The notes beneath the pieces were generated by a model. It ran no database searches and had not been told where the DNA came from. It worked only from the letters and a program-made list of their open reading frames with translations. Made by a program: the position numbers and the translations under genes. Source: Syntrophobacterales bacterium (lineage in GTDB: Bacteria > Desulfobacterota > Syntrophia > Syntrophales > UBA6807). Taken from it: a stretch of 6,587 nucleotides of DNA. Below, one piece after another: positions 1 to 6,512 of this stretch; positions within the stretch are counted from its first letter, which is position 1, and each line of letters starts with the position of its first letter. Where the stretch lies: NCBI GenBank assembly GCA_021159265.1, contig JAGGSD010000093.1:1-6587 (forward strand). The letters are read 5' to 3'.

Positions 1-75
1 TTGTAAAGTTCTTGCAAAAATGGCAAAAGAATTTAGTAAGCGTTCACTGAACGTCAAAATTAGAAAATAGAAATT
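1..75 (+). repeat. Dispersed repeat, copy 1 (left end)
   Basis: This stretch matches 6513-6587 in the same orientation over 75 bases, with mismatches only at positions 2, 8 and 56. It holds the 13-base palindrome at 41-53 and the first arm of an A/T-rich hairpin. No ORF of convincing quality covers it. The three mismatches show that it is a separate genomic copy and not an artificial duplicate of the same DNA. The full unit probably continues past 75, since copy 2 is cut by the window edge, and perhaps left of base 1. It looks like a small non-autonomous intergenic repeat (REP- or MITE-like). The family is not recognised. Confidence 0.85.
41..53. repeat. Palindrome CGTTCA-C-TGAACG
   Basis: Two perfect 6-base arms surround one central base. 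The same 13 bases occur at 6553-6565 in repeat copy 2. The CGTTCAC part (41-47) is also the reverse complement of GTGAACG at 96-102. It could be a dimeric-protein binding site or simply structure belonging to the repeat; the sequence does not decide. Confidence 0.7.
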
Positions 76-82
76 CTAATTT
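57..82 (+). repeat. A/T-rich hairpin, 9-bp stem
   Basis: AAATTAGAA (57-65) pairs perfectly with TTCTAATTT (74-82) around an 8-base loop. In copy 2 the base corresponding to position 56 is G instead of A; it would add a G-C pair if the copy continued as copy 1 does, with C at position 83. The stem has almost no G+C and no following T-run, so it is not a classic terminator. Confidence 0.6.
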
Positions 83-91
83 CCAATTTCA

Positions 92-105
92 AGCCGTGAA
101 CGGCT
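92..105 (+). repeat. Short hairpin AGCCGT-GA-ACGGCT
   Basis: Two perfect 6-base arms (92-97 and 100-105) are separated by two bases, about 50 bases upstream of arnB. Alternative pairings exist nearby: AAGCC 91-95 with GGCTT 109-113, and GCTG 103-106 with CAGC 115-118. The T5 run at 125-129 is too far from the stem to make a convincing intrinsic terminator. It may be part of a longer repeat unit, which copy 2 is too short to show. No clear sigma70 promoter stands out in the 157-base leader. Confidence 0.5.
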
Positions 106-157
106 GCAGGCTTTCAGCTTCAAGTTTTTCCGGCTTGTTCGGATTAGGATTTGATTT

Positions 158-1309
158 ATGAAAATAAGAAAAGATTTTCTCCCGTTGAGCAGACCATCAA
201 TCGGCGAAAAGGAAAAAAGTGAAGTTATAAAATGTCTGGAGTCAGGCTGGATCACAACGGGACCTGTCTGCGCTTCCTTTGAAGACAAATTCCGCGATCT
301 CACAGGCGCACACCATGCCATCTCACTCAGCTCAGGCACAGCGGGAATGCATCTTATGATGTTATCCCTGGGCATCAAAAAAGGAGATGAGATCATAACA
401 CCTTCCATGACATTTTCATCTACAATCAATATGATTACCCTGTGTGGAGGAAAACCTGTTTTTATTGATGTACATTATGATACTCTTAATATTAATGAAG
501 ATCTGATTGAAGAATCGATAACAGAAAGAACAAAAGCGATTATTCCCGTCCATTTTGCAGGCGCTCCTGCCGACATGAACAAAATAATGGATGTCGCGGG
601 AAGATACAATCTTCCCGTTATCGAAGACGCAGCACATGCCACGGGTTCTTACTATAAAGACGTTCACGCGGGAGGATTCGGGCAAACCGCGATTTTCTCT
701 TTCCATCCCCTGAAAAATATCACGGCCGGCGAAGGCGGCATGATAACGCTCAACGATGACAAGCTTGAACAGCGGCTGCGGCTTCTCAGATTTCATGGCA
801 TTGAACGTGATGCGTGGAAACGATACGGTAAGGGGGGGAATCCGGAGTATGATATAATCGAACCCGGATTCAAATATAACCTGACAGATATCCAGGCCGC
901 CCTCGGCCTTGCTCAATTGTCCAGATTGGAAGAGCTTAACAGTCGTAGAAGACAATTAGCCGGTCTTTACCGGAAGGAATTGGAAAATCTTAAGGGAATT
1001 GAATTGCCGGGCGTTCCACCATATCCCCACACCCATCCGTGGCACCTCTTTGTCATCAAGATAATATCCATAAAAAGGGAACTGTTTATGCAGAAATTAT
1101 CTGCATATAACATTGGATACGGGATTCACTTTCCCGCAGGACATCGTCTAAGCTATATAAAGGAACAATATGGATCAATGATTGGAACGCTAAAAGAAAC
1201 GGAACGAGCCGCAGACAGAATTATATCGCTGCCCCTGTTTCCCGGTATGAAAGATGAGGATGTTCTTTATGTCTGTGAGGCAATAAAGGAGATATTGAAT
1301 CATGGATAA
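158..1309 (+). CDS. arnB: UDP-4-amino-4-deoxy-L-arabinose aminotransferase (ArnB)
   Basis: ArnB is a cytoplasmic PLP enzyme of the DegT/DnrJ/EryC1/StrS fold. It transfers an amino group from glutamate to UDP-4-keto-pentose, giving UDP-Ara4N. The 383 residues match the usual length (about 380). Visible landmarks are LESGWITTGP (27-36), the cofactor-phosphate loop SSGTAG (59-64), VIEDAAHA (154-161) with Asp157 for the pyridine nitrogen, and FSFHPLKNIT (180-189) with the Schiff-base Lys186. EGGM, KYNLTD (239-244) and HPWHLF (293-298) follow. The ATG at 158 has AGGA at 146-149 with an 8-base spacer, and the N-terminus lines up with the ArnB SRPxxG region. It is the first gene of the operon; its stop lies inside arnC. 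A G7 run at 832-838 is present but in frame. Related sugar aminotransferases share this fold, but the operon fixes the assignment. Confidence 0.93.
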   Translation: MKIRKDFLPLSRPSIGEKEKSEVIKCLESGWITTGPVCASFEDKFRDLTGAHHAISLSSGTAGMHLMMLSLGIKKGDEIITPSMTFSSTINMITLCGGKPVFIDVHYDTLNINEDLIEESITERTKAIIPVHFAGAPADMNKIMDVAGRYNLPVIEDAAHATGSYYKDVHAGGFGQTAIFSFHPLKNITAGEGGMITLNDDKLEQRLRLLRFHGIERDAWKRYGKGGNPEYDIIEPGFKYNLTDIQAALGLAQLSRLEELNSRRRQLAGLYRKELENLKGIELPGVPPYPHTHPWHLFVIKIISIKRELFMQKLSAYNIGYGIHFPAGHRLSYIKEQYGSMIGTLKETERAADRIISLPLFPGMKDEDVLYVCEAIKEILNHG

Positions 1310-2261
1310 AGAGAATATGATCTCTCTGGTAATCCCCGTATATAATGAGGAAGCAAGTCTTCCACATCTGATGGAACGTCTCAGACCCGTCATGAAAGGT
1401 ATGGGTAAAGAATACGAAATTATCTTTATTGATGATGGAAGCAGTGATAAAAGCCTTCCTATACTGAAGGGTTTTACAGCGCATCCGGGTGTCAAGGTCT
1501 TGGAACTTACAAAGAACTATGGTCAGCATGCCGCTATCTTTTCAGGGTTTTCTGTTGCCAAAGGCAGCATCATTGTCACTATGGACGCTGATCTTCAAAA
1601 TCCCCCTGAAGAAATTCCAAAACTTGTAAGGGTAATGGAAGAAGGAAATTATGACGTCGTCGGCACCATAAGAAAAGAGCGAAAGGATTCCGTTTTCAGG
1701 ACATTTCCATCCAGAATAGTAAATGCTGTCGCGAGAAGGATTACAGGGGTTCACATGACGGACTGGGGGTGTATGCTACGGGCCTATCGACGAAGTATTG
1801 TGCAGCATATGATTAAAAGCCACGAACAATCCACTTTCATACCGGCATTAGCGACATATTTTGCCAAACATGTAACGGAGGTCGAGGTGTCACATGAAGA
1901 ACGGTATGCAGGCAGTTCCCATTATTCAATGAGAAAGCTCATAAATCTCCAGTTTGACCTTGTATCGTCGTTTTCCGATTTTCCTCTGAAGTTAATCATG
2001 TATGCCGGTATCGGGATGGCTTTCCTGGGAATTTCTTTGGGTTTTGTCATTGGAATCGCCCGTCTTATCTATGGCGCCGCCTGGGCGGCAGAAGGTGTTT
2101 TTACACTTTTTGCTGTGCTGTTTGCTTTTATAGGTTTTCAGTTTTTCGCGCTTGGCGTCACGGGTGAGTATATAGGACGTATATATAAAGAGGTCAGGAA
2201 AAGACCTGAATATGTCATTGACAGAATTTATTCTTCTGATGTCAAGGAAAATATAAAATGA
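1302..2261 (+). CDS. arnC: Undecaprenyl-phosphate Ara4FN transferase (ArnC)
   Basis: ArnC is a family-2 glycosyltransferase that moves 4-deoxy-4-formamido-L-arabinose from UDP to undecaprenyl phosphate at the inner membrane. The 319 residues compare with about 322 in E. coli. The GT-A domain opens with LVIPVYNEE (9-17), then IDDGSSD (43-49), NYGQHAAI (72-79) and the nucleotide/metal motif DADLQNPPEEIP (95-106). WGCMLRAYRR (155-164) and STFIPALA (177-184) are close to the ArnC signature. Two hydrophobic segments, about 230-257 and 264-287, should be transmembrane helices, with EYIGRIY (289-295) after them. The ATG at 1302 overlaps the arnB stop by 8 bases and has AAAGGAG at 1285-1291 with a 10-base spacer. 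Other polyprenyl-phosphate hexose transferases look similar, but motif match and gene order favour ArnC. Confidence 0.93.
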   Translation: MDKENMISLVIPVYNEEASLPHLMERLRPVMKGMGKEYEIIFIDDGSSDKSLPILKGFTAHPGVKVLELTKNYGQHAAIFSGFSVAKGSIIVTMDADLQNPPEEIPKLVRVMEEGNYDVVGTIRKERKDSVFRTFPSRIVNAVARRITGVHMTDWGCMLRAYRRSIVQHMIKSHEQSTFIPALATYFAKHVTEVEVSHEERYAGSSHYSMRKLINLQFDLVSSFSDFPLKLIMYAGIGMAFLGISLGFVIGIARLIYGAAWAAEGVFTLFAVLFAFIGFQFFALGVTGEYIGRIYKEVRKRPEYVIDRIYSSDVKENIK

Positions 2262-3175
2262 AGACCGTCGTGTTTGCTTATCACAATATGGGGATCGTCG
2301 GACTTGAGGCGTTAAAGCGGGAAAACTTCGATATAAGGGCTATCTTTTCCCATCAGGATGATTCTGAAGAGAATTGCTGGTTTGATTCGGTTGTCGACTG
2401 GGCAGAAAAAAACAGCGTTCCCGTATTCTGTCCGGAAGACGTAAACACAGCGAATTGGATAAAAAAGATTGCCGCGATGGCTCCGGAAGTAATATTTTCA
2501 TTTTACTATCGGAACCTGTTGGTCAAGGAGATTCTGAATATACCCTCATCGGGAGCTTACAACCTCCATGGGTCCCTCCTCCCGGCCTATCGCGGAAGGT
2601 GTCCCGTAAACTGGGTACTTTTAAATGGTGAAGAAAGCACCGGCGTTACACTTCATCACATGGTCGAAAAGGCGGATGCGGGAGATATCGCAGGGCAGAG
2701 AGAAGTTCTGATAGAGTTTGAAGACACTGCTTTCACACTCTATAAGAAACTCTGCAGGTGCGCAAAAGAACTCCTCGAAGAGCTTCTGCCCATGATAAAA
2801 AATGAAAGCGCCCCCCGCATTCCCCAGGACTTACAATCGGGAAGTTATTTCGGGGGAAGGAAACCCGAAGATGGTATGATTGACTGGAACTGGCCGGTTA
2901 TGCGGATCTACAATCTTATCAGAGCCGTCACTAAACCCTATCCCGGGGCTTTCACCTATCTCCCGGAAGGAGAAAAATTGCTTATCTGGTGGGGATATCC
3001 GGAGTATGATAATCGTTCAGGTTCTACAGCCGGCGCGATAGAGGTCGAAGATAAAACCGTATATATCAGGGCATCGGACGGGAGACTGAGGCTTATGGAC
3101 ATTGAAGTTGTCAATGAAAAAATGAAAGATCATAAAATATTTGAATATTTCAAGGAAAGGAAGATATTTTTGTGA
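2258..3175 (+). CDS. arnA: UDP-Ara4N formyltransferase (stand-alone ArnA N-terminal domain)
   Basis: This is the N-terminal half of ArnA as a separate 305-residue protein. It formylates UDP-Ara4N with N10-formyltetrahydrofolate to give UDP-Ara4FN in the cytoplasm. The first residues, MKTVVFAYHNMG, match E. coli ArnA almost exactly. NLHGSLLPAYRGR (102-114) carries the catalytic Asn102 and His104, and KADAGDI (138-144) carries Asp140; as I recall the E. coli protein, these have the same residue numbers there. WVLLNGEESTGVTLHHM and KPYPGAFTY (226-234, C-terminal OB-like subdomain) follow. The ATG overlaps the arnC stop as ATGA (4 bases), with AAGGAAA at 2244-2250. The protein ends at a TGA (3173-3175) just after a T5 run (3167-3171), where one T fewer would fuse it to the next gene. 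Homology to Met-tRNA formyltransferase is expected, but the context excludes that role. Confidence 0.92.
   Translation: MKTVVFAYHNMGIVGLEALKRENFDIRAIFSHQDDSEENCWFDSVVDWAEKNSVPVFCPEDVNTANWIKKIAAMAPEVIFSFYYRNLLVKEILNIPSSGAYNLHGSLLPAYRGRCPVNWVLLNGEESTGVTLHHMVEKADAGDIAGQREVLIEFEDTAFTLYKKLCRCAKELLEELLPMIKNESAPRIPQDLQSGSYFGGRKPEDGMIDWNWPVMRIYNLIRAVTKPYPGAFTYLPEGEKLLIWWGYPEYDNRSGSTAGAIEVEDKTVYIRASDGRLRLMDIEVVNEKMKDHKIFEYFKERKIFL
3154..3163 (+). promoter_or_regulatory. Ribosome binding site for the ArnA decarboxylase gene
   Basis: A purine-rich stretch, GGAAAGGAAG, lies inside the end of the formyltransferase gene, 13 bases before the ATG at 3177. The spacing is a little long, but with the stop-start gap of one base it fits reinitiation or translational coupling. 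It supports the start at 3177 over the in-frame ATG at 3141. Confidence 0.5.
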
Positions 3176-3176
3176 A

Positions 3177-4217
3177 ATGAAAATTTTAATACTTGGGGTC
3201 AATGGATTCATTGGACATCACTTAACCAATAGAATCATCAAAACTACAGACTGGTCTGTCTTCGGCATGGACCTCGCTTCCGATAAACTGGAGAAGGTTC
3301 TTGATAACCCCCGTTTCCACTTCATAGAGGGCGACATCGCGATTAACAAGGAGTGGATTGAATATCACGTTAAAAAATGTGATGTCATCATGCCCCTCGT
3401 TGCCATTGCCACACCGAAGCATTATGTGGAGGACCCTATTGCTGTCTTCAATCTCGATTTTGAGATGAATCTCAATATCGTAAAGCAATGTGTAAAATAT
3501 CATAAAAGGATTGTCTTCCCCTCCACATCAGAGGTCTATGGCGCCTCTCCTGATCCCGAGTTTAACGAAGATGAAACTTTTCTCGTTGTTGGACCTATAC
3601 AGAAGGAACGCTGGATCTATTCATGCTGCAAGCAAATGCTTGATCGTGTCATTTATGCCTATGGTATCAGGGATAATCTGGAGTTTACTCTTTTTAGACC
3701 ATTCAACTGGGTCGGACCAAGATTAGATTCCCTGGACACCGCAAAAGAAGGAAGTTCCAGGGTTGTTACACAGTTTATCGCAGAACTGCTGATGAAACTT
3801 CCCATATCTTTAGTAGATGGGGGCAGGCAGAAGAGATGCTTTACTTATGTCGAAGACGGCATTGACGCGCTTATGAAAATCCTGGAAAACAGGAATGATT
3901 GCTGCAAAAATCAAATCATCAACATCGGCAATCCCTGGAATGACTGTTCTATAAAAGAACTTGCCTTTATGTTAAAAAAGATTTTTATGGAACATCCCAA
4001 TCACAAGAATGACAAAGATTTTTCTGAAATCGCCGAAGTGTCAGCCGGTTCCTACTATGGCAAGGGATACCAGGACATATATACAAGGAAACCCAGCATT
4101 GAAAAGGCCAAAAGGCTTTTGAACTGGACTCCTGTGACCGGGCTGGAAGAATCACTCAAAAAGACACTTTACGCTTTTTTGGAAGAAAATGAAGGAACAG
4201 CCAAACCATCAAAATAA
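3177..4217 (+). CDS. arnA: UDP-glucuronate C4-dehydrogenase/decarboxylase (stand-alone ArnA C-terminal domain)
   Basis: This is an extended short-chain dehydrogenase, 346 residues from the chosen start. It oxidises and decarboxylates UDP-glucuronate with NAD to UDP-4-keto-pentose, the first committed step. GVNGFIG (7-13) is the NAD-binding loop. FPSTSEVYG (114-122) supplies Thr117, Ser118 and Glu119. YSCCK (148-152) is the YxxxK pair, and RPFNWVGPRLD and DGGRQKRCFT line the substrate site. YYGKGYQD...RKPSI contains Arg304. Adding 315 to each of these gives E. coli ArnA Thr432, Ser433, Glu434, Tyr463, Lys467 and Arg619, so no net gap separates the two. An earlier in-frame ATG (3141) would add 12 residues ahead of the first beta strand and is unlikely. 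Stand-alone enzymes of this kind are known as UDP-4-keto-pentose/UDP-xylose synthases, so some UDP-xylose output is possible. Confidence 0.92.
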   Translation: MKILILGVNGFIGHHLTNRIIKTTDWSVFGMDLASDKLEKVLDNPRFHFIEGDIAINKEWIEYHVKKCDVIMPLVAIATPKHYVEDPIAVFNLDFEMNLNIVKQCVKYHKRIVFPSTSEVYGASPDPEFNEDETFLVVGPIQKERWIYSCCKQMLDRVIYAYGIRDNLEFTLFRPFNWVGPRLDSLDTAKEGSSRVVTQFIAELLMKLPISLVDGGRQKRCFTYVEDGIDALMKILENRNDCCKNQIINIGNPWNDCSIKELAFMLKKIFMEHPNHKNDKDFSEIAEVSAGSYYGKGYQDIYTRKPSIEKAKRLLNWTPVTGLEESLKKTLYAFLEENEGTAKPSK

Positions 4218-5076
4218 AGAAAATATCCTGGGCCTGAAGATCGATGTGGATACATACATCGGCATGAAAAGAGGAGTACCCCGGCTTCTTTCAATCTTGT
4301 CTCGCTTTGATATGAAAGGAACCTTTTATTTAAGTGTGGGACCCGATGCTTCAGGCCGGGCAATTCTTCAGCTCATTAAAAACCCCGGTTTTCTGAAAAA
4401 AATGCTTCGGACTAATGCCGGCCGTCTCTATGGAATGAAAACCGCCCTGTATGGCACATTAATCCCCTCACCCATGATAGCTCTTTCATTTCCTGATCTC
4501 GTGCAACAAATTATATCAGAAGGACATGAGGTAGAATTTCATGCCTGGGACCACAGAAGGTGGCAGGATGAACTTCATTCGCGTTCATATGAATGGATTG
4601 AAGATTGGTTTAAAAAGGGCATCGATGGATACAGAAAACTGGTCAAAAGAAAACCTCAATCCTTCGGCGCCCCGGGCTGGCTCATTGACGACAGGACACT
4701 GGAAATTATAAAGAGATTTAATTTTACTTATCTCAGCTGCACCCGAGCCGGAGAACCATTTATTCACGAAAAGATAAATCTCATAGAGATCCCTTCAGAT
4801 CTTCCCTGTTTCGAAGAAACAGGAGTCAACCAGGGTATTTTAACCATTGTTCAAATACTTAAAGGTGGAGGCATACATGTACTTCCTGTACATGCCGAAG
4901 CAGAAGGTGGAATATGGGGCGAGTATTTTATAGATTTACTTGAAAGGGTACACAAAATGGATTACCGGGTTCTGCCTCTTTCGAGGATAAGAGAATTGCT
5001 GCAATCTAAATCATTGCCAACAAGAAAATATCGGATGGAACTTATACACGGTCGTGCTGCTCCCTGTGCTGTATAA
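4189..5076 (+). CDS. arnD: Undecaprenyl-phosphate Ara4FN deformylase (ArnD)
   Basis: ArnD is a polysaccharide-deacetylase (NodB-fold) enzyme that removes the formyl group from undecaprenyl-phosphate Ara4FN and so drives the pathway forward. The 295 residues compare with about 296 in E. coli. LKIDVDT (16-22) is the metal-site aspartate motif, with Asp19 and Asp21. RGVPRLL (28-34), SVGPD (49-53), KMLRTNAGRLYG (71-82), HAWDHRRWQ (118-126, with His118 and His122), APGW (161-164) and VHAEAEGG (234-241) match ArnD landmarks. No signal peptide is seen. The ATG lies 29 bases inside the preceding gene with GGAAG only 3 bases away, an awkward spacing. No other ATG, GTG or TTG precedes the IDVDT motif in frame, so this start stands. 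It is the last gene of the operon; no arnT, arnE or arnF follows. Confidence 0.92.
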   Translation: MKEQPNHQNKENILGLKIDVDTYIGMKRGVPRLLSILSRFDMKGTFYLSVGPDASGRAILQLIKNPGFLKKMLRTNAGRLYGMKTALYGTLIPSPMIALSFPDLVQQIISEGHEVEFHAWDHRRWQDELHSRSYEWIEDWFKKGIDGYRKLVKRKPQSFGAPGWLIDDRTLEIIKRFNFTYLSCTRAGEPFIHEKINLIEIPSDLPCFEETGVNQGILTIVQILKGGGIHVLPVHAEAEGGIWGEYFIDLLERVHKMDYRVLPLSRIRELLQSKSLPTRKYRMELIHGRAAPCAV

Positions 5077-5118
5077 AACTTTTTCCTCTAACTCCTGTAA
5101 TGATATCATCCCGTTTCA
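5077..5118. other. 42-base convergent intergenic gap
   Basis: This gap separates the arnD stop from the stop of the opposing regulator gene. It contains a perfect 10-base palindrome, ATGATATCAT (5100-5109), and pyrimidine-rich sequence after arnD. There is no G+C-rich stem followed by a T-run for either direction. The two transcripts therefore either overlap at their 3' ends or stop by another route. Confidence 0.6.
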
Positions 5119-6486
5119 TCAGGATTGTTCCTTTGTTACTTGCAAGCCATAGTTTTTAATCTTTCTATGAAGATTACTTCTCTCCAAACCTATTAATTTG
5201 GCCGTTTTTGAAACATTCCATTGGTTTTCTCGAAGTCTTTGAGAAATAAAATCCTTTTCAAATTCCTCTTTCGCCTTTTTATAAGATTCTGCATTAAATG
5301 TTGAATCATTATTATCTATATTTCGATTCTTCTTCAAGAAGGAAATATCATCCGCAGTAATAGTATCGGATGGAATCGTGATAACCAGTCGTTCTATTAT
5401 ATTCTTTAATTCTCTGACATTACCAGGCCAGTCATGTTGCATAAATATATCTAATGCTTCATCGGTAATGCTCTTTTTAGAGATCCCTTCTTTGAGGCAA
5501 AATTCATTGATGAACGGTTCTATCAGAAAGGGAATATCCTTTTTCCTGCTTCTCAGTGGAGGCACCACCAGGGGTATAACATGTAATCTGTAATAAAGAT
5601 CCTGTCTGAATCTACCTTCCTCCATTTCCAGTTCAAGATCTTTATTCGTCGCCGCCAGCACTCTCACATCAGTATCAATGAATTTTGTACCCCCTACTCT
5701 CTCGAACTTCTTTTCCTGAAGGATCCTGAGAATCTTGGCCTGCGCCTTTAGACTCATATCCGCTACTTCATCAAGAAAGATAGTTCCCTCGTTCGCCAAG
5801 TCAAATTTGCCCCTTTTTTTCTGGGTAGCCCCTGTGAAAGATCCCTTTTCATGTCCAAAAAGTTCGCTTTCTATTAACTCTTCCGGTATGGCAGCACAGT
5901 TGACTTCGACAAAGGGCTTTTGCGCCCTCCTGCTCTGCCTGTGAATAGATCTGGCAACAAGTTCTTTCCCCGTACCGTTTTCACCCATAATAAGGATCCA
6001 CGCATTGGTTGGGGCTATAATCTGAATCATTTCCTTTAGTTCTGTAATTAATTTACTTTTACCCGTAAGTTCATAACCATGCTCAAACTTATTTTTTAAT
6101 AACTTATTTTCCTCTTCTAAACGAACAAGGTTCAAAGCATGATCCACGATAAGAACTACTTTATCCAATGACAATGGTTTCTCGATAAAATCAAAGGCCC
6201 CTAATTTTGTTGCCTTGACAGCAGATTCGATTGTTCCATGGCCTGACATTATAACAACCTGTATCTGTGGATATTTCGATTTGATCAATTTAAGGGTTTC
6301 AATCCCATCAATTCCCGGTAGCCATATATCCAGGAGGACAAGATCAGGCAATTCTTCCTCTATTATATTGAGGCACTCCTCTCCACTTCCTGCGGTAGTT
6401 ACCTCATACCCCTCATCTGAGAGAATTCCCTTCAGAACTGTGCGAATACTTTCTTCATCATCTACAATAAGTATTGTCTTATACAT
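5119..6486 (-). CDS. Sigma54-dependent response regulator, NtrX/NtrC type
   Basis: This is a 455-residue three-domain activator. The receiver domain (about 1-120) has acidic residues Asp9 and Asp10, phosphoacceptor Asp53 in LLDIWLPG, Ser81 and Lys103-Pro104. The AAA+ domain (about 140-370) has Walker A GENGTGKE (168-175), the sigma54-contact loop GSFTGA (215-220, a variant of GAFTGA), Walker B GTIFLDE (234-240) and the arginine-finger region GRFRQDLYYR (291-300). The Fis-type helix-turn-helix lies at about 408-448, with NVSKTAKLIGLERSNLHRKI, most like NtrX proteins. When phosphorylated by a partner kinase it should open sigma54 promoters. The start has AAAGG close upstream (6490-6494) and matches the normal receiver N-terminus. 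No histidine kinase lies in the window. It converges on the arn operon, so co-transcription is excluded. The target genes are unknown; NtrC- or ZraR-like naming is possible. Confidence 0.88.
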   Translation of the reverse strand: MYKTILIVDDEESIRTVLKGILSDEGYEVTTAGSGEECLNIIEEELPDLVLLDIWLPGIDGIETLKLIKSKYPQIQVVIMSGHGTIESAVKATKLGAFDFIEKPLSLDKVVLIVDHALNLVRLEEENKLLKNKFEHGYELTGKSKLITELKEMIQIIAPTNAWILIMGENGTGKELVARSIHRQSRRAQKPFVEVNCAAIPEELIESELFGHEKGSFTGATQKKRGKFDLANEGTIFLDEVADMSLKAQAKILRILQEKKFERVGGTKFIDTDVRVLAATNKDLELEMEEGRFRQDLYYRLHVIPLVVPPLRSRKKDIPFLIEPFINEFCLKEGISKKSITDEALDIFMQHDWPGNVRELKNIIERLVITIPSDTITADDISFLKKNRNIDNNDSTFNAESYKKAKEEFEKDFISQRLRENQWNVSKTAKLIGLERSNLHRKIKNYGLQVTKEQS

Positions 6487-6512
6487 TTTCCTTTCAACCT
6501 TTATGCACTTAG

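Noticed and set aside
21..36. Possible sigma54 -24/-12 promoter (TGGCA then TT) in the repeat upstream of arnB, tempting given the neighbouring sigma54 activator
   Set aside because: The -24 half fits, but the essential GC of the -12 element is missing (TTTA instead of TTGC). The same bases in copy 2 point away from the regulator gene, so the match is probably fortuitous.
119..150. Sigma70 promoter just upstream of arnB (TTCAAG / TAGGAT)
   Set aside because: Both hexamers match the consensus poorly, and TAGGAT overlaps the likely ribosome binding site.
416..955. Open frame of 179 codons on the - strand opposite arnB
   Set aside because: It lies entirely antisense to a confidently assigned gene, shows no recognisable motif and lacks supporting context. 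It and the other short antisense frames are shadows.
3141..3176. Earlier in-frame ATG at 3141 for the decarboxylase gene
   Set aside because: It would add 12 residues ahead of the first beta strand of the Rossmann fold and overlap the formyltransferase gene by 35 bases. The ATG at 3177 aligns with the fold and has an upstream purine tract.
4876..4894. Perfect inverted repeat CATGTAC-TTCCT-GTACATG inside arnD
   Set aside because: It encodes H-V-L-P-V-H next to the conserved HAEAEG motif. The symmetry follows from the repeated His/Val codons, and it lies deep inside a gene.
5100..5109. Palindrome ATGATATCAT between the convergent genes as a bidirectional terminator
   Set aside because: The stem is A/T-rich, has no loop and no flanking T-run in the right place on either strand.
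5119..6486. Base-composition break suggesting recent transfer of the arn operon relative to the regulator
   Set aside because: Hand counts of a few 60-base lines range from 20 to 26 G+C in the regulator and 22 to 31 in the operon. The ranges overlap and do not support a clear boundary.
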